64,000 nt of DNA. Source: Actinernus sp. WN-2022 (lineage: Eukaryota > Cnidaria > Anthozoa > Actiniaria > Actinernidae). The stretch's first letter is position 1. Each line of letters opens with the position of its first letter. Below are positions 9,945-22,099 of the stretch, one piece after another. The stretch lies in contig JAOWCC010000744.1 in the NCBI GenBank assembly GCA_030867875.1, positions 310,001-374,000 on the forward strand. The letters run 5' to 3'. The notes under the pieces were generated by a model. The model saw only the letters and a program-made list of their open reading frames with translations. It was not told the origin of the DNA and ran no database searches. The translations under genes and the position numbers were made by a program.

Positions 9945-9960
9945 TATTTGTTTAAATGGT
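9945..9960 (-). promoter_or_regulatory. Shared upstream motif, copy 2 (zinc-finger gene)
   Basis: Exact 16-bp match to the motif at 9671-9686, 32 bp upstream of the zinc-finger start. The sequence between motif and ATG differs in the two copies, so the conserved block is confined to the motif and a few bases around it. Confidence 0.5.
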
Positions 9961-10068
9961 ATATCATGTGGAGTAAAAGAGGGTGTCCAACGTATTTGTG
10001 ACCAAATTACAACATCCGTGCCATCCGACGCAGTGGGGAAAGGGGCCATCGGGTGTGACGCGCATATG

Positions 10069-10268
10069 AAAACGTTAATAAGACGTTGATGCTGCACCAG
10101 TCCCCAACAAATGTAATAGCAACAGCAGCAGTGAGGATGGGTGGTACTGGTGATGTCTGAGTTTTGACATGTTGGTTTTCGTTGTGTCACATGTTGTTTT
10201 TGTTGTGTCATATGTTGTTTTTCTTGCGTCAAAAACGTTAATAGGACGTTGATGCTGCACCAGTCCCC
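10069..10268. repeat. 37-bp direct repeat pair beyond the Polinton gene block
   Basis: Copies at 10069-10105 and 10232-10268 (beginning AAAACGTTAATA, ending GCTGCACCAGTCCCC) differ at a single position and are 163 bp apart. Between them the unit TTGTGTCAYATGTTGTTTT occurs about twice. They may mark the subterminal region of the Polinton, since they lie just outside its last gene, but the terminal inverted repeat cannot be confirmed because the other end is outside the window. Confidence 0.6.
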
Positions 10269-10272
10269 CCAC

Positions 10273-11285
10273 TTATAATACTACTAGGGCCATTGACATA
10301 TTCCATTGCTACGCAACACCGTTGCTATGCTCGCAGGAGCAGATGCGATTTTGACTTCCGGTTTATGCTGGCCTGAGAAAACAGCTGACTCGGACGATAT
10401 GAGTTAGCCTGAGGCAGAGTCCTGAGGCCCAGTTATCTTGGCGATAAGGGAAACTAGCAAAACAACTGACTGGGATAAGGGATAACAAACCAGAAAACAA
10501 TACGGATAAAAGGGGTAACCAAAGTCCATCGGCATAAGGTATAATCGATAACAGCCAAATGCATCTCAGGGATAAGCCCCAAGTTTTGTTATGGCCCACG
10601 TGATGTGAATATTCTGTACCACGGATGACCGTTTGAAATACCACCGGGTAGATTTCTTGTTGGCGGCAGTTGTAGACAAGTTTCGACTGCCTTGTTGATT
10701 TCAAAGTTTATAAATCGCTGGGAAAAATTTGCTTCTCGCTCTTCTTTGAGCTCTGGAGTTTATTACTAAACGTATTTGAAGAACCACATAACGTGGCTTA
10801 ACTTTTAAGGGAACTGGAGGAAATATTTTGCCAATTCATCTGAGATATTTCAAGATTTAAGATGGTAGTTCATATTTGAAGATCTCATAGTCAGTCGTTC
10901 TGCGGTTTTGAAATGTCAAACTTGTCTACAATGTGTCATTCCCGCCACACAAAAATCTATACCGGCGGTAAGCAAAACGGCAGTGATTCCCCGTGTTCAG
11001 AACCTTCTCCGAAGTGTATCAGCTGAGGATCGGAGTGTTCGGTCGCAGTTTACTGGGAAGAGTAGTAACTATACAGTATCCTGAAAAACGTCTAGGGAAT
11101 TTAAGGGATTAACGGCATCACCCCTTACATGTAGGTTTGTACGGAGATTTGAGAAAGTGATTTATTAATGACCAAGTGGTAATGTATAAAGGATGTTATT
11201 CAGGCTATAAGTAAGGTTTCAAATCGTAACAAATAAATCCAAACATGTTAAATTGGTTTTGGCTGTCTTCTGATCAAGCGTGCTC
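10273..11285. other. Gene-free stretch
   Basis: No supported gene or RNA. Around 10440-10580 the motif GGATAAGG or GGATAA recurs. The rest is ordinary AT-rich intergenic sequence. Confidence 0.5.
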
Positions 11286-11820
11286 TCCGAACGCAACCCT
11301 GCTAGCAGAGGTTCTTTTCTGTTACCCTCTCTCCAGCTCCACTAACGAGGGAGAAAAGAACCTCTGCCACGATCCGAACGGTTCTTTAGATCTCGCCGGC
11401 TCCAAGTTTTTGGAGGTAAGTCACATGACTAACCGGTTTAAAAACCGGTTTCTCGAGAGCGACGTCACACGCACATGACCTGCTGATACTATTAAAACAC
11501 TGCTCTGTTTTTGGAGTGAACATGAGCGTGAGCGAGTTCGAAGTAGCGTTAAAAGCAGCTGTGTCAAACCTCAAGGAAAGCAACATCACTCTCGACGAAG
11601 GAAATTTATTTTATTTTTCCCACGCCTTCTCTTGCCGTTAACAATAGGAAATCTACAATGTTTACTGTCTCATTTTTCTCGGCCAATGGAAATCCAGATA
11701 CCGTGGCGCATGCTCAACAGAAAACCGTTCGGATAGTGGCAGAGGTTACTTTCTCCCTCGTTAGTGGAACTGGAGAGAGGGTAAGAGAAAAGAACCTCTG
11801 CTAGCAGGGTTTCCGAACGC
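11286..11820. mobile_element. MITE with 90-bp terminal inverted repeats and 9-bp target duplication
   Basis: Terminal inverted repeats at 11295-11383 and 11723-11811 begin AACCCTGCTAGCAGAGG and match over about 90 bp with few differences. The same 9 bp, TCCGAACGC, lies immediately outside both ends (11286-11294 and 11812-11820). A 9-bp target duplication with long inverted repeats is the pattern of Mutator-like elements, so this is probably a non-autonomous MULE. The interior (about 340 bp) has no transposase. A diverged relative of the interior and right end is at about 49389-49735. Confidence 0.85.
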
Positions 11821-12164
11821 GTGCTCTCAGCTCCGAACTTACCTGAACTCGTCGTTCATATTTTCGGAGTTCATGGTAAACTTCTGACTGATAAAAATCC
11901 TTTCAGGCTCGCTGTCGAGTTCATTGTTACTGCTATTTTGTCAATGAAAGCGAAAACTTCATCCACGTTGTTCTTCGTCGCTTTTAAGACCGACGGCCGC
12001 CATTATTTTACATCTTCAAATTTTCAAGCTTCCAAGGTAATTATACAATGAAAAGAAGATAACCAATCGTTGCCCGATTTTGATAAACTGGGTCAGTGAT
12101 TGGCTAAGAATGCTGTCACCTTGATTTTCCAACATATTTCCATCCCCTGGAAATTTATATTTAC

Positions 12165-12333
12165 ATGGGTTGGAAATACGTTGGAAATAAGTTGGAAATA
12201 AGTTGGAAATACGTTGGAAATATGTTGGAAATATGTTGGAATTATGTTGGAAATTTGATGGAAATACGTTGGAAGTACGTTGGAAATATGTTGGAAATAA
12301 GTTGGAAATATGTTGGAAATATGTTGGAAATAA
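12165..12333. repeat. 11-bp minisatellite
   Basis: About fifteen copies of an 11-bp unit close to GTTGGAAATAY, with two diverged units (GTTGGAATTAT and GTTGGAAATTTGATG). Inverted relatives (TTTCCAAC, TTTCCAAT) flank it at 12124-12155 and 12485-12530. Short open frames across it on both strands are products of the repeat and not genes. Confidence 0.85.
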
Positions 12334-12539
12334 CGATCTGCTTTGACGAGTATTACTTGCAATAATTTTAGAACTGGAAACCGTAAAAACAAAACAGCAA
12401 TCTTCGTTTGCAATAAACCCTCATAAAATTCTGCAAGTAAATGTGTGACAACTTCGCGTGATTTTGTTTTGTTTTTGGAAGACATAATTTCCAATCCTTG
12501 GAAATTGAAACTTCCAGTAAATTTCCAACATTGAAAAAC

Positions 12540-14510
12540 CCATGGAAGGGTTCTAGATTTTCCAGTGCTAGTCTGAGGGCTTTGAACTTTCTTATCTGAG
12601 CGCGCCTGACGAAATCTAACCTTTGATTATAATTCGATACCCGTTGATATCCAAACGTGTTTGGATATTGTATTTCGCTTACGTTTCTAAATGTACATTG
12701 GATCTGTCAAGACAGCGCTGATCGAATGTATTACGGCTCCTGGTTGTTCATGTATTTTTATGGTCAACAAGAGCGCCAGTTGAAATATCCTGAGCCTGTT
12801 GGAAGGCTTTCGCCCTCGCGCGTCGACCATTTTGATTTACTGTATTAAATTATGTAACTGAAGAAATTAACCTGGCGAGTGTTACGTGACCAGGACAGTG
12901 CGATCTGATTGGTGGTGAACTTGACCTTTAACGCATGCGCAGAAATTTTGCGACACCCAACAAAAAAAAATGACGGCTTGCATTTTAAGACTCGGTGCTG
13001 CCACAGGCAGCCCGAGTAATTAGAAGAATCGAATCCGTATAATGTTATTGTTTGTTAGCCTGAATTTCAGCCGGTTTGTGTCATTTTAAAAGCCCCTTGA
13101 CTTCCGTTAATTGGACATGCTGGGTAAAAAAATATCGATCAATCAGTTTTCTGAGCGCCCAGCGGCACTTGAGTAGTTCATTCATCAGCAAAGAAACATT
13201 TATAAAATAGGTTTCCACTTTACAGCCGCTCATGCAGATATCAACACAACATTTCACTTTTACTTACTTTAATTGTCTCAGCGTTGTCCATGTACATTGA
13301 GCGAAAACCAAGACTATAATACCAAGAGAGAAACTGGGAGATTTGTAATCTTGCATGTACCGCGCGTGTACGGCGTACTCGAGTCTTCAGTCAAAGCAAT
13401 TTGCTTTAAAATTAAATGTTGTACGTGTCCGATGATGACCTCTTCTGACCTTTAAATTTCATGCCATTTAGGTCAAGCGGTCCGATCAAGCCAATGAACA
13501 GTCGGCTAACTCCAGTACAGGCTCTAGTAATAATTTCACTGACCAAAGGCGACTCCAGAATACTTCCCCTGGCAGGTGAAAATTCGGAAATATATGACTG
13601 AACACAAAATCTAATAAATAAGGAACATTTTCTCCTATAAATAATCAACTGACATGCCCCTGTGAGACCGATGGAATAGGATTTGTTTCAAGAACCTCTC
13701 CAGAGCCATTATCGGAGGCCCTGAAAATGGCGGATCGAGAAATTTGAGCTCGCAATGCATCTTGGTTGAATGGGCTCCTTTAATGTCTCTGTCATAGTAA
13801 TATATCATACAATAACGCCGATGTGAGAAGCAGTTTGTTTGGTTAAAATGCATCACTTCTATTGTCTTTTTTACCACACTGCTTTGCAGGCATCTGATCA
13901 TCACGCGACATTACACGAGGTGGAATCTGCATTGTTTGAGCTAACTACGTTCAACCGTTCATTAATGCATTTCTGTGTACGCAATCTTTGTGTAATCATG
14001 AATTTGTTGAAGTGTAGACGTGTAGGCGAACTCTTTCTAACTCTGTGTGAACTATCAGGATCTCTCCTGTTATCAAGATGGTGAGCAGCAAATAATTTTC
14101 TTCTATTGGTTTCGATAAAGTCAAAACATTTACAACTACATTCTCAATTACAGTTGATTTCCGGTATTTAAACTTCACCTGGGAGAACAGCAGTTTGTTG
14201 TGCCGGAAATCTTAAGAAAATGTCGGGAATTGGTAGGCTCAGGGAATTTACCGGCCGGCGGGAGATCGTTAATATGTCGGGACAAAATGAAAATAAATCG
14301 CGACAACTCAGTTGAGTTACACACCACAGCTCAAACAGGATTCAGTCGCACGATAGCCCCAAAACTACAAAATATATTCATCTAACACCTTGGCATTTTT
14401 ATTACCCAGTAATCTATTTTCCCTGCCAAAGTGCTACTGTAGGTTCTCTTCTAATACACTTCCTTAACTGAGTGTAGCAGCATTCACTACCTGTTAGGTA
14501 TACTAGTTTA
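12540..14510. other. Gene-free stretch
   Basis: No coding region could be supported. A short stretch near 12940 (around ACGCATGCGCAGAAATTTTGC) recurs in altered form near 54225, which points to a dispersed repeat. Otherwise nothing recognised. Confidence 0.5.
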
Positions 14511-14826
14511 TAAAAATAAGTCATTTCCTAATGTGAAGTTTCATTTTTTTAACACTCTAGAAAGCTTGGTCGATCTTGAAACTGTTTGTTTGGTTAAAAA
14601 AAAACCAGACTAAAAATGTATTATTGCAAATATTATTATTATTACATTATGAATAATTAATACAGTGCATGTAATTGTGACGATGGAAACACGGAAATGT
14701 TTTCCGGTTTCCGAATAATTTAAATATATTACGTATTCATTTTTCAGATAAAAATAAAAGTCATTTGCTAATGTGAAGTTTCATTTTTTTAACACTCTAG
14801 AAAGCTTGGTCGATCTTGAAACTGTT
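14511..14826. repeat. Direct repeat pair of about 75 bp
   Basis: Copies at about 14511-14585 and 14750-14826, sharing AATGTGAAGTTTCATTTTTT and GAAAGCTTGGTCGATCTTG, are nearly identical and separated by about 165 bp of AT-rich sequence. They could be long terminal remnants or a small local duplication; no other element feature is visible. Confidence 0.7.
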
Positions 14827-15807
14827 GTGCAAAACAATGAAATTAAATATTTATAAGTTTATAGTCATGTCTTTAATTATAGCGGAATATTTTGATATCT
14901 TACTGAGATGACGAGCCTAAAGTTTTCCCAGGGTACGAAAGAGAGGAAAATGGTTGGATGCTTATGCCATGACAGATAACAGCTTACGATAGTGTAAGGC
15001 GATCACCCATCCAAATGTTATGTTTTGGACCTAACTTTCATCATTCTTTGCACTTGGCGTGAAATACGAAAAAGCTCCCAGTCCGATACTAAACAGACTT
15101 GATATTATTGGCATTGTTTTATCTGTTGTGTGATGTCTAAGTTTAGGAGATGATTAACATGCAGCTGCCGGGACCTATGAGGCCAATGCATGGCGTAATA
15201 TTTTGGCTTGTCTTGCAGTGATGTGGACTGCAACTGGTTAAAACATTTCTACTTAAATAGCTGCTCAATAATGCCGTTAATGCGTATATTGATTGCAGCA
15301 CAACGGGAAATGTCCATGTACTGGCTGGTCAGTACAGATATGAAGACAACGCACCGAGATTAAAGTTATCATACTGAAGTGAATAGAATGGGATGTTCGT
15401 TGTTTAAATCAAAATTCTTTAAGCAAGTTCAACAGGCTACATCAGTGGACACCTTATCGGTCATGTTAGAAACAATGGTAGCTTGGTATACAGTGCCGGT
15501 ACCAAGGTGTATGTGTTTGCCTTGAGGAAATTTCATTCTATGTCACTCCATGTGGCAATTTAATTTATTTCCAAGTTTGTGAGCTATATAAAGATCAAAG
15601 TTTCGTGCTGAATGGTGCCGTGTTCTCAAGACAAATAGTTTACAAAAGCTTGTTCTTAGAAAACACTTCAATTAAATTCCTCAGCATGACAAATAAGTCA
15701 GTGATATACATGTCTGGGCCTATCTACTTTGAATGTTACTGATAGGTATCAAGCAAGTACATAATACGTTTTGATGTCAATAACATCGTTTTTATACACA
15801 GGAACAG

Positions 15808-16075
15808 GGGAGCCGAGGTGGCGCAGTGGTTAAGTGCTTCGCCTCTCACCTCTGTGGCCCAGGTTCGATCCCCGGACGTGGTGCCATATGTGAGTTGAGT
15901 TTGTTGGTATCTCGTCCTTGCTCCGAGGGTTTTTCTCCGGGTTCTCCGGTTTTCCTCCCTCCACAAAAACCAACACGCTAAATTCCAATTCGATCTGTGA
16001 ATTAGGCGGGTCCTAGCTTTAATCAGCTCCGGTGGTTGTTTCAGGTCCCGTTAGAAATTGAGTGTTGTGTTACAG
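15808..16075 (+). mobile_element. tRNA-derived SINE, copy A (left arm)
   Basis: A tRNA-like head has an A box (TGGCGCAGTGG, 15819-15829) and a B box (GGTTCGATCCC, 15862-15872). A body containing CTCCGGGTTCTCCGGTTTTCC and AAAACCAACACGCTAAATTCC follows. It probably derives from a tRNA gene and was mobilised by a LINE; no LINE-like tail could be delimited. The 3' end is approximate. Confidence 0.8.
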
Positions 16076-16877
16076 TCTAGGGATGTGGCGGTGTAGCTAC
16101 TTCCATCCTCAAGAAAATCGCAATACATTTTGAATATAGTACTGATGCCTTCGACTGGCACCAAAACGACACAAAATTGCTCAATCCTGTTGGACTGAAC
16201 GGAAGGAAAACTCGGTCGACGTTCGAGTGATGACATGCACTGTCAACGTTCTCACCCTAACTTTGGTTTCAAATGCAGATTCTTGTACCTTCGATTAAAA
16301 CATGTACAAAGCAACAAGTGCTAGATTTTGAAACACACGAAACTAGCAAATCTTATTCGAATGATATGGCAAAAACGCTGAAATATTCATTCCTTAAGAT
16401 CCAACATTAGCTCAATCTACATAATTCGTTCAACTGCACTCAATTGTCACATAATCATGTAATGGCAAGACTAAGTTTAATATGAACTGTGGAATTGGGA
16501 GTTAACCTAAGTTTTGAAACCTTATCGCCAAGAACAACTCAAGGGAAACAAAAACAATGGTAGCTTGGTATACAGTGCCGGTACCAAGGTGTATGTGTTT
16601 GCCTTGAAGAAATTACATTCTATGTCACTCCATGTGGCAATTTAATTTATTCAGTTCCAAGTCTATGAGAGTAAATAAAGATCAAAGTTTCGTGCTGAAT
16701 GGTGCCGTGTTCTCAAGACAAATAGTTTACAAAACTAGCTTCTTCTTAGAAAACACTTCAATTAAATTCCTCAGCATGACAGATCAGTGATATACATGTC
16801 TGGGCCTACCTACTTTGAATGTCACTGATAGGCATCAAGGAAGTACATAATACTTTTTGGTTTTCATACACAGGAAC

Positions 16878-17150
16878 AGGGGAGTCAGGGTCACTAGGCG
16901 CAGTGGTTAAGCGCTTCGCCTCTCACCTCTGTGGCCCAGGTTCGATCCCCGGACGTGGTGCCATATGTGAGTTGAGTTTGTTGGTATCTCGTCCTTGCTC
17001 CGAGGGTTTTTCTCCGGGTTCTCCGGTTTTCCTCCTTCCACAAAAACCAACACGCTAAATTCCAATTCGATCTGTGAATTAGGTGGCTCCTAGCTTTAAT
17101 CAGCCCCGGTGGTTGTTTCAGGTCCCGTTAGAAATTGAGTGTTGTGTTAC
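16878..17150 (+). mobile_element. tRNA-derived SINE, copy B (left arm)
   Basis: Second copy of the same SINE in the tandem duplication. The 5' head is altered before the A box (GTCACTAGGCGCAGTGG), while the B box and body are intact. It looks duplicated with its flank and not independently inserted. Confidence 0.8.
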
Positions 17151-17857
17151 AGTCTAGGGATGTGCCTGTGTAGCTACTTCCATCCTCAAGAAAATCGCAA
17201 TACAATTTGAATATAGTACTGATGCCTTCGACTGTCGACACGAAATTGCTCAATCCTGTTGGACTGAACGGAAGGAAAACTCAGCGACGTTCGAGTGATG
17301 ACACTGTCAACGTATCTCACCCTAACTTTGGCTTCAAATGCAGATTCTTGTACCTTCGATTAAAACATGTACAAAGCAACAAGTGCTAGATTTTGAAACA
17401 CACGAAACTAGCATATCTTATTCGAACTATATGGTAAAAACGCTGAAAATATTCATTCCTTAAGATCCAACATTAGCTCAATCTACATAATTCGTTCAAC
17501 TGCAATCAATTGTCACATAATCATATAATGGCAAGACTGAGTTTATGCTTTTCTCTTCAAAAAACAAATACAGAAATATGGATAACTTGGCAATTTTCAA
17601 GTGCAAATCAGCGAGTTTATAATTCTAAGGAAGAACTGATCCGATGTTGAGCAATCGATAATGATAGTTATAAACGCTCAAATGAAATATCTTGGCTTGT
17701 CCCCATCTGTAATGCCTTAGTATATTCCACGACCATTTTCTGCAGATATCACAACTTCGAGTTCCGAGTCCTAAAATATAATCTACATAGCTCTTGAGGT
17801 AATACACCTAGGACCAGGTGTTTGAAGCAAGGGTAAGCGCTACCCCGGTTAAATCAC

Positions 17858-18112
17858 TAGAGCGGATTTCAATTGAGTGTCGGAAGTGTTTTGGTTTTGC
17901 GTTTACTAAGCTCTCCTATTGGCTGAAAAAGTAAACCAACCAATCAGAATCCAAAGTAAAACCAAACGCAAATTGGTTTGGGGTTTGCTTTGGTTTGCCA
18001 TTGGCTCACAGGGAAGCCATTTATGAGTTACTTGTGATTACTCGCTCCTATGATTGGCTGGCTGTGGGTAGTTTGCGTTTGGTTTTACTACACTCAACTG
18101 AAAACCGCTCTA
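17858..18112. mobile_element. 255-bp MITE (left arm)
   Basis: The ends form inverted repeats starting TAGAGCGG (left) and ending CCGCTCTA (right), continuing as TTTCAATTGAGTGT against its near match. The interior carries further inverted segments with TTTGGTTTTRCGTTT. There is no coding capacity. An open frame at 17995-18228 on the plus strand runs through it and is not a gene. Confidence 0.8.
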
Positions 18113-18249
18113 ACCCGAGGGTAAACTGTACAGATAATTACAATTACAGATTTAGCGCTATCCTAGGGATAAAATTACCCTTACTTCTCGATACTTCTAA
18201 CAACCGGGCCCTGCTTGATCAAACATAATGTACCACTAATGTTTGTAGT

Positions 18250-19707
18250 TATTAAGAGTGGATGTCAGAAAAAATCAAACATATCGCGGCAAGGGTCGGA
18301 AATTCGATTTCTTTCATATTTTAAAGTCAGATAGGCTAAGGTATAACCAAAAGCACTGTGCACTTTTTTGGGGAAAATATATTTTCATTTCCAAGAAAAA
18401 TGCAATTAACTAAATTCAGTCGAAATTACTGTTTGAGACGCCAAATTCTGACACGAGTTTGACGGTCTCGCGTACCAAAACAAACAGTAATCTAGTCTTA
18501 AAAACTCTCAAATCGTGTTCTACGATATCTAAATATTTAGTATTATACCTTTGAGAAATATTGTATTATTCTTTACATGAAAAATAATTTTATTCAGAAG
18601 GCATACATTTCACGTTGATAAAAGTATCTCGTAAATAAAATTAATTTTCACCATGTGCTAAACCTTTGAATGGATCAAGCTTCAGGTTTTTTGAATTATC
18701 GAAAGATTATCTCTCGATTACTGTAAAGATTTCTTTGGGCAAATAATTGTGCATGACGCTAGAGCTGTTCAAAGTCTGTTGAAAAACGTACATATTTGAC
18801 CTTGTGAGGTCAACTGTCTATCGCATTTATGCTAATTCATGCTTCTAAACAAATCAGAGGTTCAGAAAATACGCTAGAAAGGCCATTTTAAAAAGTTCTA
18901 ACCTTATTTGTTGTAGAAATCAGATCTGGAGACTGTTTCTGTGTGATTCTTTTCTCGTTCTCTTCAGTTGTCTATTTATACTATTATAAAAGCTGTCAAC
19001 GGTTGAATTGGAACAACAATTTTTGTCTGACTTTCGACGTATTTCAACATCACAACAACCAATTCATAGGCCGGTTAAGGCATTTGCTAAATGTTCTTCG
19101 ATTAGGAGTGCACTCTCGTTATAGTTTTGGGACCTTTAAACTGCCACAGTACGACCAACGTGTCGGCGTTTCTTCCCGATCTCAAGTTGCACACTCTTAA
19201 AACAATAGCAATTATGCTAATTACTTGAGATCTACAAAAAGTATAAGTTCAAGTTAGGATGTTTAATAGAAAAGGAGCCTGATAATCGTTTTAAAAATAT
19301 ATTGTTGATAAAATCCGGGTTGCTGTGAATTCCGGGTAAATATTAATTATATCGCGAAATGCCGTAGAAACAAAGCATTCACCTGAGGGTGGGAGTTGGG
19401 TGGTCCCATACTTCTCCGGTACTATCAGACTATCGATTGATCACTCTAGGTATTCATTTAATCGTTCGTTGTTCTGAAGTGCTATAAAATGGGCACTAAC
19501 AAATCAAACATCGTTTCTATTCTTTGGGCCGTTTATAAAAAATAATGTCGTAACATGCCTAACGTCATAATAATAATAATAATAATAATGGCATTAATCA
19601 GTGGCATATCCACTGATGGGCCTACGATTTAACGTCCTTATCCGAGAAGACGTGAAGGTCTAACCATTTGCAGCTCGTGAACGAAATTGTTTCACAAAGG
19701 CAGCACC

Positions 19708-19746
<39 letters not shown>

Positions 19747-21637
19747 CCCGGGTTTGAACCCACGACCTCCCACACAACAGAGAGCGGAGTTTATAACTGA
19801 GCTAACCAGGAGGCGTCATTACCAGGTAGCAAGCTGATCTACATGTTTGGTGTTATATGATAGAAGCGAGCAAACGAGGGACATATTTTACTGATAAAAT
19901 CCTAATGAGTAACTAGTACGGTGCGTATAACGTGAGTTATCCACTTTCAGGAGTGAACCTCGAACCCGTCTGATCACGTGACCTTTTTAGCCTGTCAATC
20001 AAAGGAAAATTGGCGCTAGAACAACATGAATCCCAGAAATGGAAAGAGCAAGCCAAAATTAATAAAAAGCCCAAGTTTTAGGTTCTAGAATTTTAGGTTC
20101 TTTAATTTAACAGCGTTTGTGAGGCTTTTTTTTGCTGACTGGCACGGCGCCACCACAGTTCCCCTGATTGTTATGAATCCACAACAATTTTGACCACGAG
20201 ATGACGAAAAACATGATCAATAAGAAGTCATACCACCGTAAACGAAGGAAAAAATACAGGTTTAAAACCAACCCAATTTTTTAGAAAAGGTAAATTAAAA
20301 AAAGATTGAATAATATTTTAAACTATACTTTTCTTGCCTTTCTCATGAAAATTGTCAATACACAACTAGTAGAGGAAAAAGTACGTAGTCGAGGAATACA
20401 TGAACATTTTTACGCGAGTCTTCAATCCGACTTGGTTCCAGATCTCCCTAACGTTTTTTTTTTTTTTTAAATTAAATTAATTTTTTTAGCGACAGACTCA
20501 CCATCACGGGCCGGAGGGCGATGGTAAACGAAACATTTTATTGAGATGGCCTAACAGGCTTATATTTCTGTGTAACATCCTAACTGGAATATTGTTTCAA
20601 TAAAAAAAAGAAGATATATCTGAATGTTCTGATTATTTTCTTTTTTAACTTGATTTAGCCCTGCGCAAGCAAAACACACTAAGTAATTAGCATAATTGTC
20701 ATTGTTTTAATATTGTGCAACTTGGAAGAACCACCGGCACGTTGATCGTATTGTAGAAATTTAAATGTCTCAAAACTTTAACGAGAGTGCAATCCAAATC
20801 GAAGAACATTTAACACATGACTTAACCTGTGAATTGGATATTCAGTGTGATGTTGAAATACGTCGTCGCGTCGAAAGTCAGACAAAGATTTTAGTATAAA
20901 TAGGCAACTGAAGAGAACGACAAAACAATCACACATAAACAGTCTCCGGATCTGATTTCTACAACAAATAAGGTTAGAACTTTTTTAAATGGCCTTTCTA
21001 GTGTATTTTCTGAACCTCTGATTTGTTTAGAAGCGTGAAATAGGCATAAATGCGATAGACAGTTGACCTCACAAGGTCAAATATGTACGTTTTTCAACAG
21101 ACTTTGAACAGCTCTAGCGTCACGCACAATTATTTGCCCAAAGAAATCTTTACAGTAATCTTTCGATAATCTTTCGTTAATTCAGAAAACCTGAAGCTTG
21201 ATCCATTCAAAGGTTTAGCACATGTTGAAAATTAATTATATTTACGAGATACTTTTATCAACGTGAAATGTATGCCTTCTGAATAAAATTATTTTTCGTT
21301 TAAAGAATAACACAATATTTCTCAAAGGTATAATACTAAATATTTAGATATCGTTGAACACGATTTAAGTATTTTTAAGACTAGATGACTGTTTGTTTTG
21401 GTACGCAAGACCGTCAAACTCGTGTCAGAATTTGGCGTCTCAAACAGTCATTTCGATTGAATTTAGTTAATTGCATTTTTCTTGGAAATAAAAATATATT
21501 TTCCCTAAAAAAGTGCACAGTGCTTTTGGCTATACCTTAGCCTATCTGACTTTGAAATATGAAAGAAATCGAATTTCCGAACCTTGCCGCGAAATTGTAA
21601 ATTTGTCTGGTTTTTCCTGACATTCGCTCTTAATATT
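18250..21637. mobile_element. 3.4-kb foldback element with 1-kb inverted repeats (left arm)
   Basis: The sequence 18250 to about 19250 matches the reverse complement of about 20680-21637 with moderate divergence and one larger indel. For example GTTTGACGGTCTCGCGTACC at 18458 returns inverted near 21403. The central 1.4 kb holds a SINE and a T-rich tract but no transposase. It looks like a non-autonomous foldback transposon with long terminal inverted repeats, later invaded by the SINE. Outer ends are near TATTAAGAGYG; no target duplication was recognised. Confidence 0.75.
19554..19815 (-). mobile_element. tRNA-derived SINE with ATT tail (left arm)
   Basis: On the minus strand the head shows an A box (TGGTTAGCTCAG) and a B box (GGTTCAAACCC), then a body with CTTCTCGGATAAGGACG and an (ATT)n tail of about seven units at the plus-strand left end. 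It is a different SINE family from the copies at 15808 and 16878. Confidence 0.8.
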
Positions 21638-22099
21638 ACTTTTCCACAGTTCTCAGAAATTCGTCGCATTTTTGTATACCGCGGGTGTCTTAAAGTAATT
21701 ATTGGAACCGCGGGTTTTGCTATGATTTGGCTTCTCATAACTGACTAGTAGATAAAAATATGATTGGTATAAAGATCACTCTTGATTAATAGGATTTTAC
21801 GTGAACTGTCGAATTTGGAGTTATCACTGATGCAGGTTTCACGTGACATATATATATATATACTCTGCTGATTGCCTTCTGTATGCAAAACATTAATTGC
21901 TATTAAATTGTGCGAATAAAGCACCAAGCCGCGTTGTGTGAGACTCGATAACTCACCATTCACAATTTCTCAGAAAACGGTGTCCCGCTGATCATCTCAC
22001 AAACAATATATACCTAACAATAGCACGTCTTTGCATACATGGCGAGCGAACTCTACCTATACACGTAACGAAGTCTGGAAAAGGCACTGAGTCATGCCG

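Larger units (their letters stand above)
15471..17548. repeat. 1.08-kb tandem duplication, each unit carrying a SINE
   Basis: Unit 1 (15471 to about 16475) and unit 2 (16553 to about 17548) align at an offset of 1082 bp with several percent divergence and small indels. Each has a short leader with GGTACCAAGGTGTATGTG, a tRNA-derived SINE and a tail ending near TAATGGCAAGACT. The outer edge of the giant inverted repeat (15596) falls inside unit 1, so the tandem duplication is older than the inverted duplication. Corresponding sequence on the right arm is 44350-46303. Confidence 0.85.

Noticed and set aside
1..9960. Alternative genetic code to explain in-frame TAA codons
   Set aside because: Other genes here end normally at TAA, and frameshifts, TAG and TGA stops also interrupt the element, so decay explains it better.
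9927..10272. Two minus-strand frames with TTKTTCDTTKT-like repeats
   Set aside because: They are products of short TTGTGTCA repeats and of the 37-bp direct repeat.
12165..12336. Regular short repeats that might suggest a CRISPR-like array
   Set aside because: Units are contiguous with no unique spacers and the genome is eukaryotic.
15808..15890. tRNA gene
   Set aside because: A and B boxes are present but the cloverleaf is incomplete and a SINE body follows; the same holds for 19740-19815 and 23744-23822.
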